In this document: positions 17,548-24,900 of the stretch, piece after piece | How the letters are laid out: the number at the start of each line of letters is the position of its first letter | How positions within the stretch are numbered: the stretch's first letter is position 1 | Assembly: GCF_035555955.1 (NCBI RefSeq) | Contig: NZ_DATMGA010000070.1 | Location: 1-64,000, forward strand | Source of the DNA: Eoetvoesia sp035555955 | GTDB lineage: Bacteria; Pseudomonadota; Gammaproteobacteria; Burkholderiales; Burkholderiaceae_B | Length of the DNA: 64,000 nt | Reading direction: 5' to 3' | Notes under the pieces: model-generated | The model's input: only the letters and a program-made list of their open reading frames with translations | Databases searched by the model: none | What the model was told of the DNA's origin: nothing | Program-made: the position numbers and the translations under genes

Positions 17548-17575
17548 ACCGCTATATTGTTGACTATATAGCGGT
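17548..17575 (-). promoter_or_regulatory. ModE operator of the modEABC operon
   Basis: Perfect 10-base palindrome ACCGCTATAT (17548-17557) / ATATAGCGGT (17566-17575) with an 8-base spacer. It has the CG-ended TATATA-type half sites of known ModE boxes and sits directly upstream of modE. It is partly overlapped by a second small dyad GCGGT/ACCGC (17571-17586). Confidence 0.8.
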
Positions 17576-17618
17576 GACTATACCGCAAACTGGCGGCAGC
17601 GGCCAAAAGGCAAAAAAA

Positions 17619-18680
17619 CTATATGACTCGAACCCGCGGTTCGCCGGCTTCGAATTGGCCGATCACGGCCGCCTGGCCGAAACCTTCGGAATGAAAGACA
17701 TCCAGCACCCGAGCCGCCGCTTCCGGGGCGCAGGCTACCAGCAGGCCGCCCGAGGTCTGCGGATCCGTCAGCAGAGCGCGGGAGGCGTCGTCCAGCCCGA
17801 TGGGCAGATCGACGGCGGCGCCGTATGCCGCCCAGTTGCGGCCCGACGCACCGGTAATCACTCCCTGGGCCGCCAGTTCGCAGACGCCCGGCAGCCACGG
17901 CAAATCGTCCAGGCGTATGGTTGCGGTCAGCCCCGCTCCTTGCGCCATTTCGACCGCATGGCCAAGCAGGCCGAAACCCGTCACGTCGGTCGCGGCATGT
18001 ACGTCCGCCAGCGCCGACAACGCAATGCCCGGCGTATTCAAGCGGGTCGTGCAGGCCAGCATGGCCGCATAGCCCGCCTCGTCCAGAATGCCCTTCTTGA
18101 GCGCCGCCGACAGCACGCCGACGCCCAGCGCCTTGCCCAGGATCAGCACGTCGCCGGCGCGGGCGTCCTTGTTGCGCTTGATGCGATCCGGATGCCCCAG
18201 GCCCATGACCGCCAGCCCGTAGATGGGCTCGACCGAATCGATGGAGTGGCCGCCCGCAACCGGAATGCCTGCCTGGACGCAGACCGAAGCACCGCCCTCG
18301 AGGATGCGCGCAATGACGTCCCTGGGCAGGACATTGATCGGCATGCCCACGATGGCCAGCGCCATGATGGGCGACCCGCCCATGGCATAGACGTCGGACA
18401 GCGCGTTGGTCGCCGCAATCCGCCCGAAATCGTAGGGGTCGTCAACAATGGGCATGAAAAAGTCGGTCGTGGCAATCAAGGCCTGCTCGGCGTTCAGCCT
18501 GTATACCGCAGCATCGTCCGAGGTCTCGGTGCCCACCAGCAGGTTCGGATACGCCTGCCCCATCGGCATCTTGGCCAGCAACTCGGAAAGCACGCCCGGC
18601 GCGATCTTGCAGCCGCAGCCTCCCCCGTGCGAAAGAGAGGTCAGTCGCGGTGTATCGGTGACGGCTATCGATGGCGTCAT
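17619..18680 (-). CDS. selD: Selenide, water dikinase (selenophosphate synthetase)
   Basis: 353 residues. The start ATG at 18680 is preceded by GGAGATACCATC. The catalytic segment is GGGCGCKIAP, with Cys22 and Lys25 corresponding to the essential Cys17/Lys20 of the E. coli enzyme (a Cys, not Sec, form). The metal/ATP-binding segments include GTETSDDAAVYRL and ATTDFFMPIVDDPYDFGRIAATNALSDVYAMGG. It makes selenophosphate, the selenium donor for SelA. It lies between the tRNA-Sec gene and modE. Confidence 0.96.
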   Translation of the reverse strand: MTPSIAVTDTPRLTSLSHGGGCGCKIAPGVLSELLAKMPMGQAYPNLLVGTETSDDAAVYRLNAEQALIATTDFFMPIVDDPYDFGRIAATNALSDVYAMGGSPIMALAIVGMPINVLPRDVIARILEGGASVCVQAGIPVAGGHSIDSVEPIYGLAVMGLGHPDRIKRNKDARAGDVLILGKALGVGVLSAALKKGILDEAGYAAMLACTTRLNTPGIALSALADVHAATDVTGFGLLGHAVEMAQGAGLTATIRLDDLPWLPGVCELAAQGVITGASGRNWAAYGAAVDLPIGLDDASRALLTDPQTSGGLLVACAPEAAARVLDVFHSEGFGQAAVIGQFEAGEPRVRVI

Positions 18681-18707
18681 GATGGTATCTCCAGAGTGTA
18701 GGGCTGC

Positions 18708-18747
18708 GCTTTCCGCCTCGGGACGGCCAAGGCGAAAGGCGGAAAGC
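18708..18747 (-). repeat. 11-bp inverted repeat pairing the tRNA-Sec 3' end with the selC-selD spacer
   Basis: AGGCGGAAAGC (18737-18747), which includes the 3' acceptor strand of tRNA-Sec, is perfectly complementary to GCTTTCCGCCT (18708-18718), 18 bases away in the spacer before selD. In the transcript this hairpin would compete with the tRNA acceptor stem. It could act as terminator, processing signal or folding switch. Confidence 0.65.
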
Positions 18748-18832
18748 AGCAGGAGTCGAACCTACCTGGGAGCGTCTGACGCCCCCAACTGGGTTTGAAG
18801 CCCAGCCGCGCCACCGGGCGCGAATGCTTTCC
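18740..18832 (-). tRNA. selC: tRNA-Sec (anticodon UCA)
   Basis: 93 bases without CCA, the extended length of bacterial tRNA-Sec. The 8-base acceptor ends GGAAAGCA / TGCTTTCC frame the gene; the anticodon arm is TGGG-CTTCAAA-CCCA with anticodon TCA; there is a long variable arm (GGGGGCGTC-AGACGCTCCC type pairing) and a T-loop GGTTCGACTCC. The discriminator is G; the genome continues CCT, so the CCA end is added post-transcriptionally. A TATCAT -10 element lies 11 bases upstream. It sits between selB and selD. Confidence 0.95.
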
Positions 18833-18977
18833 AGTGAAACCGTATGATAGCCCTCTCCCCGCGCAAGCGTCCCGCTGGCGGAGCCTTGCCTGCCTGGCTG
18901 ATTCCTGCGCCGATTTCCTGACGGATGATCGCAAACCTCGGTGCACAGGCAACGAAAACCGCCGAAGCCCCGGGAAG

Positions 18978-20912
18978 TCAGCCGTGCCCATTCTCCCCGA
19001 AAAACACCGCGCCGACGCCGCGCAGCATATGCCGGTCGCGCACGCGGCGGGTGTAGCCAACACGATCAAAAAACTCCAGCACCTGGACGGCACGCTTGCG
19101 ACCCAGGCCGGTAGCATCGCGGAACTGGGCGGCGCCCACGCCATCGGCGCCGCCCAGCTCAGCAACCAGGGCCGCCATGGCCGCCACCTGCTCACGGTGG
19201 TAGAACAAGTCGCGCACAATTTGCTGCACCTGGCCGTCGCGCACAAGCTTGCGCAGCAATTGCCGCAACACGTCTTCCTGTTCACCAAGTTCGGAGGCCA
19301 GGTCGCGCACCCACGGGGGTTCGAATCCCCCGGCAAGAATCAGCGGCAGCACACGCCCGGCCAACGCACTTTCCGCCTCCGACATGGCCACGGCGTGGCC
19401 GGGCAGCCTCAGCCAGGGGCCGTTGCGCTGCACGCGGCCCTCGGCCAGAAGCTCGTCGCACAGCGCCAGCCACAGCGCTTCGGGCAGGGCCGGCAAGGCC
19501 ATGCGCCGCAGCCGCGACGCCCCGACACCCGCTTCATCAGGCGCAGTCTGATGAAACTCCTGCAGCGATTGCAGCGCCCGGCCGCCCAGACGTTCCCAAC
19601 TGGTGCGCAGGATCAGCGTGCGAGGCGCCTGCGCGCCCTGCCCTCGGATCCAGACGGCACCGTCCGGCGCCGGCAGGGTGCCTGCGTCTTTTCCGGCCAG
19701 GCGGGTCAGCCGTTCTTCGTCCAGCCCCTGCGGAGCCTGCGCCAGCAAGGCCTCGATACCCTCTCCGTCGAGCATGGCGGACACCGCGTCCAGCCAGGCC
19801 AGCCGCTGCGGGGTGCGGCGCTTGCGGTCAGGCGCGTTGGGATCCAGCACCCGGCCTCCGCCCACGGTACGGTTGGCCTGCGGGTTGCGCACAATGTAAC
19901 GGTCGCCCGGCATGGCGCAGACCGGCTCGTCGAACACCCACTGCACCAGGCCTTCCCGTCCCGGGGCCAGCGACTCCGGCGCCAACGGCACCGCATGCGC
20001 CACATAATGCGCCGCGCCCAGGTGGATGTGCAACGGCGACCAGGCCTGGACGGGGCTGTCCGCCGACGGCAGCAGCCGCAAGACCGCATCGACGTGACGC
20101 GACGGCGCAAAGCACCGGGCATCGGCAATCCACGCCCCGCGCTCCACTGCCTGCTTTTCGATGCCCGCCAGGTTCAGCGCGCAGCGCTGGCCGGCGCTGC
20201 CGGAGGGACTGGCCCGGTTTTGCGCGTGGATACTGCGCACACGCACAGGCCTGCCCGCCGGCATCAGGCGCAAGCAAGCCTCTTCCTGCCCGGCCAGCAC
20301 CCGGCCGCCATGAACCGTGCCGGTCACTACCGTGCCATGCCCCTGCAAGGTAAAGACTCGGTCCACCGCCAGCCGGAACAGGCCGTCGGCGCCGCGCGCC
20401 GCCATGGCCTTGGCACTGTCGTGCAGATGCGTTCGCAATGCATCCACACCCGGCGCATCCGCTGCCGCCGCATCCACGGGAAAGACCGGCGCCCCGCGCA
20501 GAAAGGAATCCGCCACGAGTTCCTCGACCTCAAGCCTCGCGGCGGTGAGCCGCGCCGCATCCACCCGGTCGATCTTGGTAATCGCCACGACCCCGCGCTC
20601 GACACCCAGCAATTCCAGGATGGCCAGATGTTCGCGCGTCTGGGGCATGACGCCGTCGTCGGCCGCTACCACCAGCAGGCCGAAATCGATGCCGCTGGCG
20701 CCCGCCGCCATCGTATGCACCAGGCGTTCGTGCCCGGGAACATCGATGAAACCCAGCACGTCGCCGTTGTCCATCGGGGTGTAGGCGTAGCCCAGTTCGA
20801 TGGAAATGCCCCGCGTCTTTTCTTCCTTGAGCCTGTCGGTCTCCACGCCGGTAAGCGCGCGAACCAGCGTGGTCTTGCCATGGTCGATGTGGCCCGCCGT
20901 CCCCACTATCAT
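18978..20912 (-). CDS. selB: Selenocysteine-specific translation elongation factor
   Basis: 644 residues. The N-terminus is a translational GTPase: MIVGTAGHIDHGKTTLVRALTG (P-loop GHIDHGKT), RGISIELGYAY (switch I), DVPGHERLVHTM (G3) and ITKIDRVD (G4, NKxD-like). Beta-barrel domains follow, and the C-terminal third is the winged-helix array that binds the SECIS hairpin. It delivers Sec-tRNA to in-frame UGA codons. Start and selA stop overlap by three bases, implying coupled translation. The client is fdoG upstream on the same strand. Confidence 0.96.
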   Translation of the reverse strand: MIVGTAGHIDHGKTTLVRALTGVETDRLKEEKTRGISIELGYAYTPMDNGDVLGFIDVPGHERLVHTMAAGASGIDFGLLVVAADDGVMPQTREHLAILELLGVERGVVAITKIDRVDAARLTAARLEVEELVADSFLRGAPVFPVDAAAADAPGVDALRTHLHDSAKAMAARGADGLFRLAVDRVFTLQGHGTVVTGTVHGGRVLAGQEEACLRLMPAGRPVRVRSIHAQNRASPSGSAGQRCALNLAGIEKQAVERGAWIADARCFAPSRHVDAVLRLLPSADSPVQAWSPLHIHLGAAHYVAHAVPLAPESLAPGREGLVQWVFDEPVCAMPGDRYIVRNPQANRTVGGGRVLDPNAPDRKRRTPQRLAWLDAVSAMLDGEGIEALLAQAPQGLDEERLTRLAGKDAGTLPAPDGAVWIRGQGAQAPRTLILRTSWERLGGRALQSLQEFHQTAPDEAGVGASRLRRMALPALPEALWLALCDELLAEGRVQRNGPWLRLPGHAVAMSEAESALAGRVLPLILAGGFEPPWVRDLASELGEQEDVLRQLLRKLVRDGQVQQIVRDLFYHREQVAAMAALVAELGGADGVGAAQFRDATGLGRKRAVQVLEFFDRVGYTRRVRDRHMLRGVGAVFFGENGHG

Positions 20913-22342
20913 GCGGACAGCACCCTCAGCTGCTCGACGAAAGCCTTTTCGTCATGCTCTTCCAGGCAGCGCAAGTCCAGCCATAGCGCGTCGTTGGCAA
21001 TGCGGCCGATAACCGGGCGCGGCAGGCCCCGCAAACGCGCCTCGAGCTTGTCCAGATGGCGCCCTTTGCCGCCCGTGCCCACGTAGTCGATCTTCAGGCC
21101 ATGGCTGGGCAGTTGATCCACCGGCAAGGCCCCGCTGCCGATCTGGCTGAACAACGGCACGTCCTGCACGGCATAGGACTGGCCCAGCGCCTTTTGCAGC
21201 ACAGGCTGCAGGCGCGAGGCTTGCAGCGCCATGTGTTCGCGCGGACGAGTCAGCAGGCGCAGCGTCGTCAGGCGGTCGGCCAGGAACTCGGGCGCCTTGT
21301 ACAAGGCCAGCACAGGCTCCAGCGCCGCCAGCGTCAGCTTGCCTACACGCAGGGCGCGCTTGAGCGGGTTCTTCTTGATGCGGCGGATGATGTCGGCGCG
21401 GCCCACCAGCAAGCCGGCTTGCGGCCCGCCCAGCAACTTGTCGCCGCTGAAGGTCACGATATCGGCGCCGGCCTGCACGGTTTCACCCACGGTGTCTTCG
21501 CGAGGCAGCCCCCACCGGCCAAGATCCACCAGCGTGCCGCTGCCCAGGTCCACCGCCGTGGGCAGGCCATGGCTACGGGCTATCGCCGCCACCTCGGCAA
21601 CCGGCACGCTTTTCGTGAACCCTGTGACCGCATAGTTGCTGCAATGCACTTTCATCAGCATGGCCGTGCGCGGTCCCACGGCATTGGCGTAATCGGCCGC
21701 GTGGGTGCGATTGGTCGTTCCCACCTCGACCAGGCGGGCACCGGCGCGCTGCATGATGTCTGGAATGCGGAAAGCGCCGCCTATCTCGACCAGTTCTCCT
21801 CGCGACACGACCACCTCGCGCCGATTGCCCAGCGTGTTCAGCATGAGCAGCACGGCAGCGGCATTGTTGTTGACCACCGTAGCCGCCTCGGCGCCCGTCA
21901 GCTCGCAGACAAGCTGCTCGACAAGGTCGTCGCGGTCGCCGCGCCGGCCCGTGGCAAGATCGAATTCGAGATTGGCAGGCGCGGTAAGCGCCCGCATCAC
22001 GGCCTGGACAGCGTCGTCGGGCAGCAAAGCGCGCCCCAGATTGGTGTGCAGCACCGTGCCGGTAAGGTTGTATACGGCCTTCAGGCGCGGCGCCGAATCG
22101 CGCTTGAGCCTGTTGCGCAAATCCAGCGCCAGCGTCTCGGGCAACAGGGTCTTGCGCGCCACCTCGCCGCCCAATACCTGTCGGCGCAGATCATCCAGTT
22201 GCTTGCGCAGCATGGCCGTTACCTGGCTGCGGCCGTATTCGGCCAGCAACAGGACGACCGCCTGCGTATTGAGCAAGCGGTCCACGGAAGGGATGTCGGC
22301 CGCGGAGGCGAGCGCGACCTTGGATTTACGGGCGGATTCCAT
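20909..22342 (-). CDS. selA: L-seryl-tRNA(Sec) selenium transferase
   Basis: 477 residues, start ATG at 22342 (AGGGGTG upstream). It is a PLP enzyme; the cofactor lysine is Lys302 in VTFSGDKLLGGPQAGLLVG. Other family features are NLTGTVLHTNLGRALLP, VVNNNAAAVLLMLNTL and EVGTTNRTHAADYANAV. It converts Ser-tRNA-Sec to Sec-tRNA-Sec with selenophosphate. The start lies two bases after the fdhE stop, and the stop overlaps selB. Confidence 0.96.
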   Translation of the reverse strand: MESARKSKVALASAADIPSVDRLLNTQAVVLLLAEYGRSQVTAMLRKQLDDLRRQVLGGEVARKTLLPETLALDLRNRLKRDSAPRLKAVYNLTGTVLHTNLGRALLPDDAVQAVMRALTAPANLEFDLATGRRGDRDDLVEQLVCELTGAEAATVVNNNAAAVLLMLNTLGNRREVVVSRGELVEIGGAFRIPDIMQRAGARLVEVGTTNRTHAADYANAVGPRTAMLMKVHCSNYAVTGFTKSVPVAEVAAIARSHGLPTAVDLGSGTLVDLGRWGLPREDTVGETVQAGADIVTFSGDKLLGGPQAGLLVGRADIIRRIKKNPLKRALRVGKLTLAALEPVLALYKAPEFLADRLTTLRLLTRPREHMALQASRLQPVLQKALGQSYAVQDVPLFSQIGSGALPVDQLPSHGLKIDYVGTGGKGRHLDKLEARLRGLPRPVIGRIANDALWLDLRCLEEHDEKAFVEQLRVLSA

Positions 22343-22344
22343 GT

Positions 22345-23274
22345 TCACCCCTGGGAAGGCTGCCACAGCAAGGGGTTGCCGCTGGCGCGCGAATACCCTT
22401 CCTCGCCCATGAGTACATCGAGCGGCAGGCTTGCCAAGTCGTCGGCCACGGGCTCGATGTTGAAGTCTTTTTCCTGGTAGAAGATTTTGCGGTAGCTGCG
22501 GCAATGCTCGCAGGACTCGGCCTTGACGCCTTCGCGGCCGCCTTCTATGGAATGGTAGGCAATACCCTTGGTCTGTTCGCAATGCGAGCAGGTCACGCGC
22601 ACCAGATGCCATTCCGTCGCGCACAGCGAACAGCACAGATAGCGGCAGCCATCTTGCGCGCCGCCGATGCGAACCACGCTGGCAACCGGCAGGCTGGCAC
22701 AGACCGGGCATACGCCGAACGGGCTGACCACCGGCAATTGCCGCTCGTCGAAGCGGCTGGCCAGGTCGATCCAATAGACTTGCAGGGCCGCCATCACGAA
22801 AGGCGCGATGGTACTGTCGATGGCGTCATCGCGTTCGGCCAGCACCGCATCGGCCATGGCTTCGAGCTCGTCGGCGCCGCTGGCGGCCAGGGCCTTGAGC
22901 TCGGCACAGACCTTTGCCGCCGGATGCGGAATGCCGGCCGCCAGCAAGTGGTCGAGCAGCTCGGCCAGCATATTGCGCCAGGCCGGATCGCGCCGCCACC
23001 CTATGGCTTGCAGCGGCGGCATGCCATGCGCCTGCGCTTGCGAGATGTGTTCTTCGGAGGCTTCGGGGGCCGAGAAGCCGGCCAGGACATGCGCTTGCGC
23101 ATCGACCAATTGCGCCATCAGCAGCAGATAGTCGCCCGCCGCGTTATCCGGCGCCAATTGCCGCAAGCGCGCCGCCCTGCCGGCAAGAACCGACGCCCGA
23201 TCGGGCAAGCGGACGCGGGGAATGGAAGTGCGATCCAGGCTTTCGATCTCGCCGCGCGGCAAAATTCGCTGCAA
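22345..23274 (-). CDS. fdhE: Formate dehydrogenase accessory protein FdhE
   Basis: 309 residues. A TTG start at 23274 is supported by AGGAG six bases upstream (TTTAGGAGAGCATA); no ATG fits. The four CxxC pairs typical of FdhE rubredoxin-like knuckles are present in the C-terminal half (CPVCASL, CSLCATEWH, CSHCEQTKG, CEHCRSYRK). It is needed for activation/assembly of respiratory formate dehydrogenases before Tat export. It lies between fdoI and selA. Confidence 0.93.
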   Translation of the reverse strand: MQRILPRGEIESLDRTSIPRVRLPDRASVLAGRAARLRQLAPDNAAGDYLLLMAQLVDAQAHVLAGFSAPEASEEHISQAQAHGMPPLQAIGWRRDPAWRNMLAELLDHLLAAGIPHPAAKVCAELKALAASGADELEAMADAVLAERDDAIDSTIAPFVMAALQVYWIDLASRFDERQLPVVSPFGVCPVCASLPVASVVRIGGAQDGCRYLCCSLCATEWHLVRVTCSHCEQTKGIAYHSIEGGREGVKAESCEHCRSYRKIFYQEKDFNIEPVADDLASLPLDVLMGEEGYSRASGNPLLWQPSQG

Positions 23275-23353
23275 TATGCTCTCCTAAACAAATATGGCTG
23301 CCTTCCGCAAAGCAGGGCAGCCACACGCCAAACCAGGATGGCGAAGCAAGACG

Positions 23354-23998
23354 CTATTTCCGGGCGGGCAGTCCGAACACCTGGCGAAACCAGGCCCGGT
23401 GATGCTTCCAGGCCCAACCCGGCGACACCGTGCCTTGCGTCATGGCATGCACCGACCCCTTGACCCAGACGGCTGCATAGATATGCACAATGATGGCGCA
23501 AATCAGCAAAAATGCAAACAGGGCGTGCAGCAGCGAAGCCAGGCGAATTGCCCCGATGGGGAAGACCGCCCCGAAATACACGCGCCACATGACCACGCCG
23601 GTAACCAGCAGCACCAGCAGGAACAAGACCAGCGCGAAGAACAGCACCTTCTGGCCGGCGTTGTAGCGGCCCACGTCGGGCAGCTTGTCTTCGCGCCCGT
23701 TGACGACATCGCCGAACTGCCGCAGCCACTGGGCATCCTGCCGCGTCATGAGGTTGTGCTTCCACATGCGCACGGCGAACACCGCGAAGCAGACGACCAT
23801 GAGCAGGCCCACGAACGGGTGCAGGATGCGCGTCCAGGTGCCGCCGCCGAACAGGCTGGTCAGCCAGTAGAACGCCGGATGGAACAGGCCCAGCCCGGAC
23901 AGCGCCAGCAGTACGAAGGTAATGGCGATGATCCAGTGGTTGGCGCGCTCGCCCGGCGTATAGCGCAAGATGGTTCGGGGCTTCTTGACCTCATTCAT
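23354..23998 (-). CDS. fdoI: Formate dehydrogenase gamma subunit (cytochrome b556)
   Basis: 214 residues with four membrane segments (WIIAITFVLLALSGLGLF; ILHPFVGLLMVVCFAVFAVRMW; VLFFALVLFLLVLLVTGVVMW; LLHALFAFLLICAIIVHIYAAVWV). Heme-b and quinone-site histidines are visible in ERANHWIIA, ILHPF, LLHAL and VHIY. It anchors the complex in the inner membrane and passes electrons to quinone. The ATG at 23998 overlaps the fdoH stop by eight bases. Confidence 0.93.
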   Translation of the reverse strand: MNEVKKPRTILRYTPGERANHWIIAITFVLLALSGLGLFHPAFYWLTSLFGGGTWTRILHPFVGLLMVVCFAVFAVRMWKHNLMTRQDAQWLRQFGDVVNGREDKLPDVGRYNAGQKVLFFALVLFLLVLLVTGVVMWRVYFGAVFPIGAIRLASLLHALFAFLLICAIIVHIYAAVWVKGSVHAMTQGTVSPGWAWKHHRAWFRQVFGLPARK

Positions 23999-24890
23999 GA
24001 TGGATTTCCTCCTCGGCCTTGCGCTCGTCGTCGGCATCCGACTCGAGGGGGCCCTTGGTCATGTAATGGAAGAATCCGGCCAGCGCCGTAGCGGCCATGA
24101 CGGCCACGCCCAATGGCTTGGCAACGCCCTTCCACAGCCCGACCATGGGGCTGATGACGGGATCCTTGGGCAGGTCGCTGTATAGCCCGGGCTTGTCGGC
24201 ATGGTGCAGCACGTACATGACGTGCGTGCCGCCCACTCCCTGCGGGTCGTACAGGCCGGCATTTTCGAAGCCGCGCGATTTCAGGTCGACGATGCGCTCG
24301 GCGGCGTGCTGCCGCATGTCTTCCTTGGTGCCGAACACAATGGCGCCGGTGGGGCATGTTTTGACGCAGGCTGGCTCCTGGCCCACCGCCACCCGATCGG
24401 AACACAAGGTGCATTTGTAGGCCTTGTGATCGTCTTTGGATATGCGCGGAATATCGAAGGGACAGCCGGTGATGCAATAGCCGCAGCCGATGCAGTTTTC
24501 TTCGTGGAAGTCCACGATGCCGTTGGTGTATTGCACGATGGCGCCCGGCGACGGACAGGCCTTGAGGCACCCCGGATCCTCGCAATGCATGCAGCCGTCC
24601 TTGCGGATCAGCCATTCGAGGTCGCCCTGGGGGTTCTCGTACTCGGCAAACCGCATGACGGTCCAGGACTTGTCGGTGAGGTCGGCGGGGTTGTCGTAGA
24701 CGCCCACGTTGACGCCGATTTCGTCGCGCAGATCGTTCCATTCCATGCAGGCTGCCTGGCAAGCCTTGCAGCCTATGCATTTGGTGGTGTCGATAAGCTT
24801 GGCGACACTGCCGGCCGCCGGCGCACGCACGCTGGGAGACGGAGTAGTGGTGGCCGAGCGCCGCTTGATATCGAGTGATTGCAATGCCAT
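23991..24890 (-). CDS. fdoH: Formate dehydrogenase beta subunit (four [4Fe-4S])
   Basis: 299 residues. Four ferredoxin-like cysteine clusters are seen: CIGCKACQAACMEWND; CMHCEDPGCLKACPSPGA; CIGCGYCITGCPFDIP; and CTLCSDR with CVKTCPTGAI. A C-terminal membrane anchor (LGVAVMAATALAGFFHYM) is typical of FdnH/FdoH. It transfers electrons from FdoG to the cytochrome FdoI at the periplasmic face. It follows fdoG by ten bases. Confidence 0.95.
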   Translation of the reverse strand: MALQSLDIKRRSATTTPSPSVRAPAAGSVAKLIDTTKCIGCKACQAACMEWNDLRDEIGVNVGVYDNPADLTDKSWTVMRFAEYENPQGDLEWLIRKDGCMHCEDPGCLKACPSPGAIVQYTNGIVDFHEENCIGCGYCITGCPFDIPRISKDDHKAYKCTLCSDRVAVGQEPACVKTCPTGAIVFGTKEDMRQHAAERIVDLKSRGFENAGLYDPQGVGGTHVMYVLHHADKPGLYSDLPKDPVISPMVGLWKGVAKPLGVAVMAATALAGFFHYMTKGPLESDADDERKAEEEIHHE

Positions 24891-24900
24891 GGCTGCGCTC

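Noticed and set aside
18795..21086. 763-residue plus-strand open frame opposite selB and tRNA-Sec
   Set aside because: It covers the antisense of selB, selA and the tRNA gene, with low-complexity Arg/Gln/His composition and no family resemblance.
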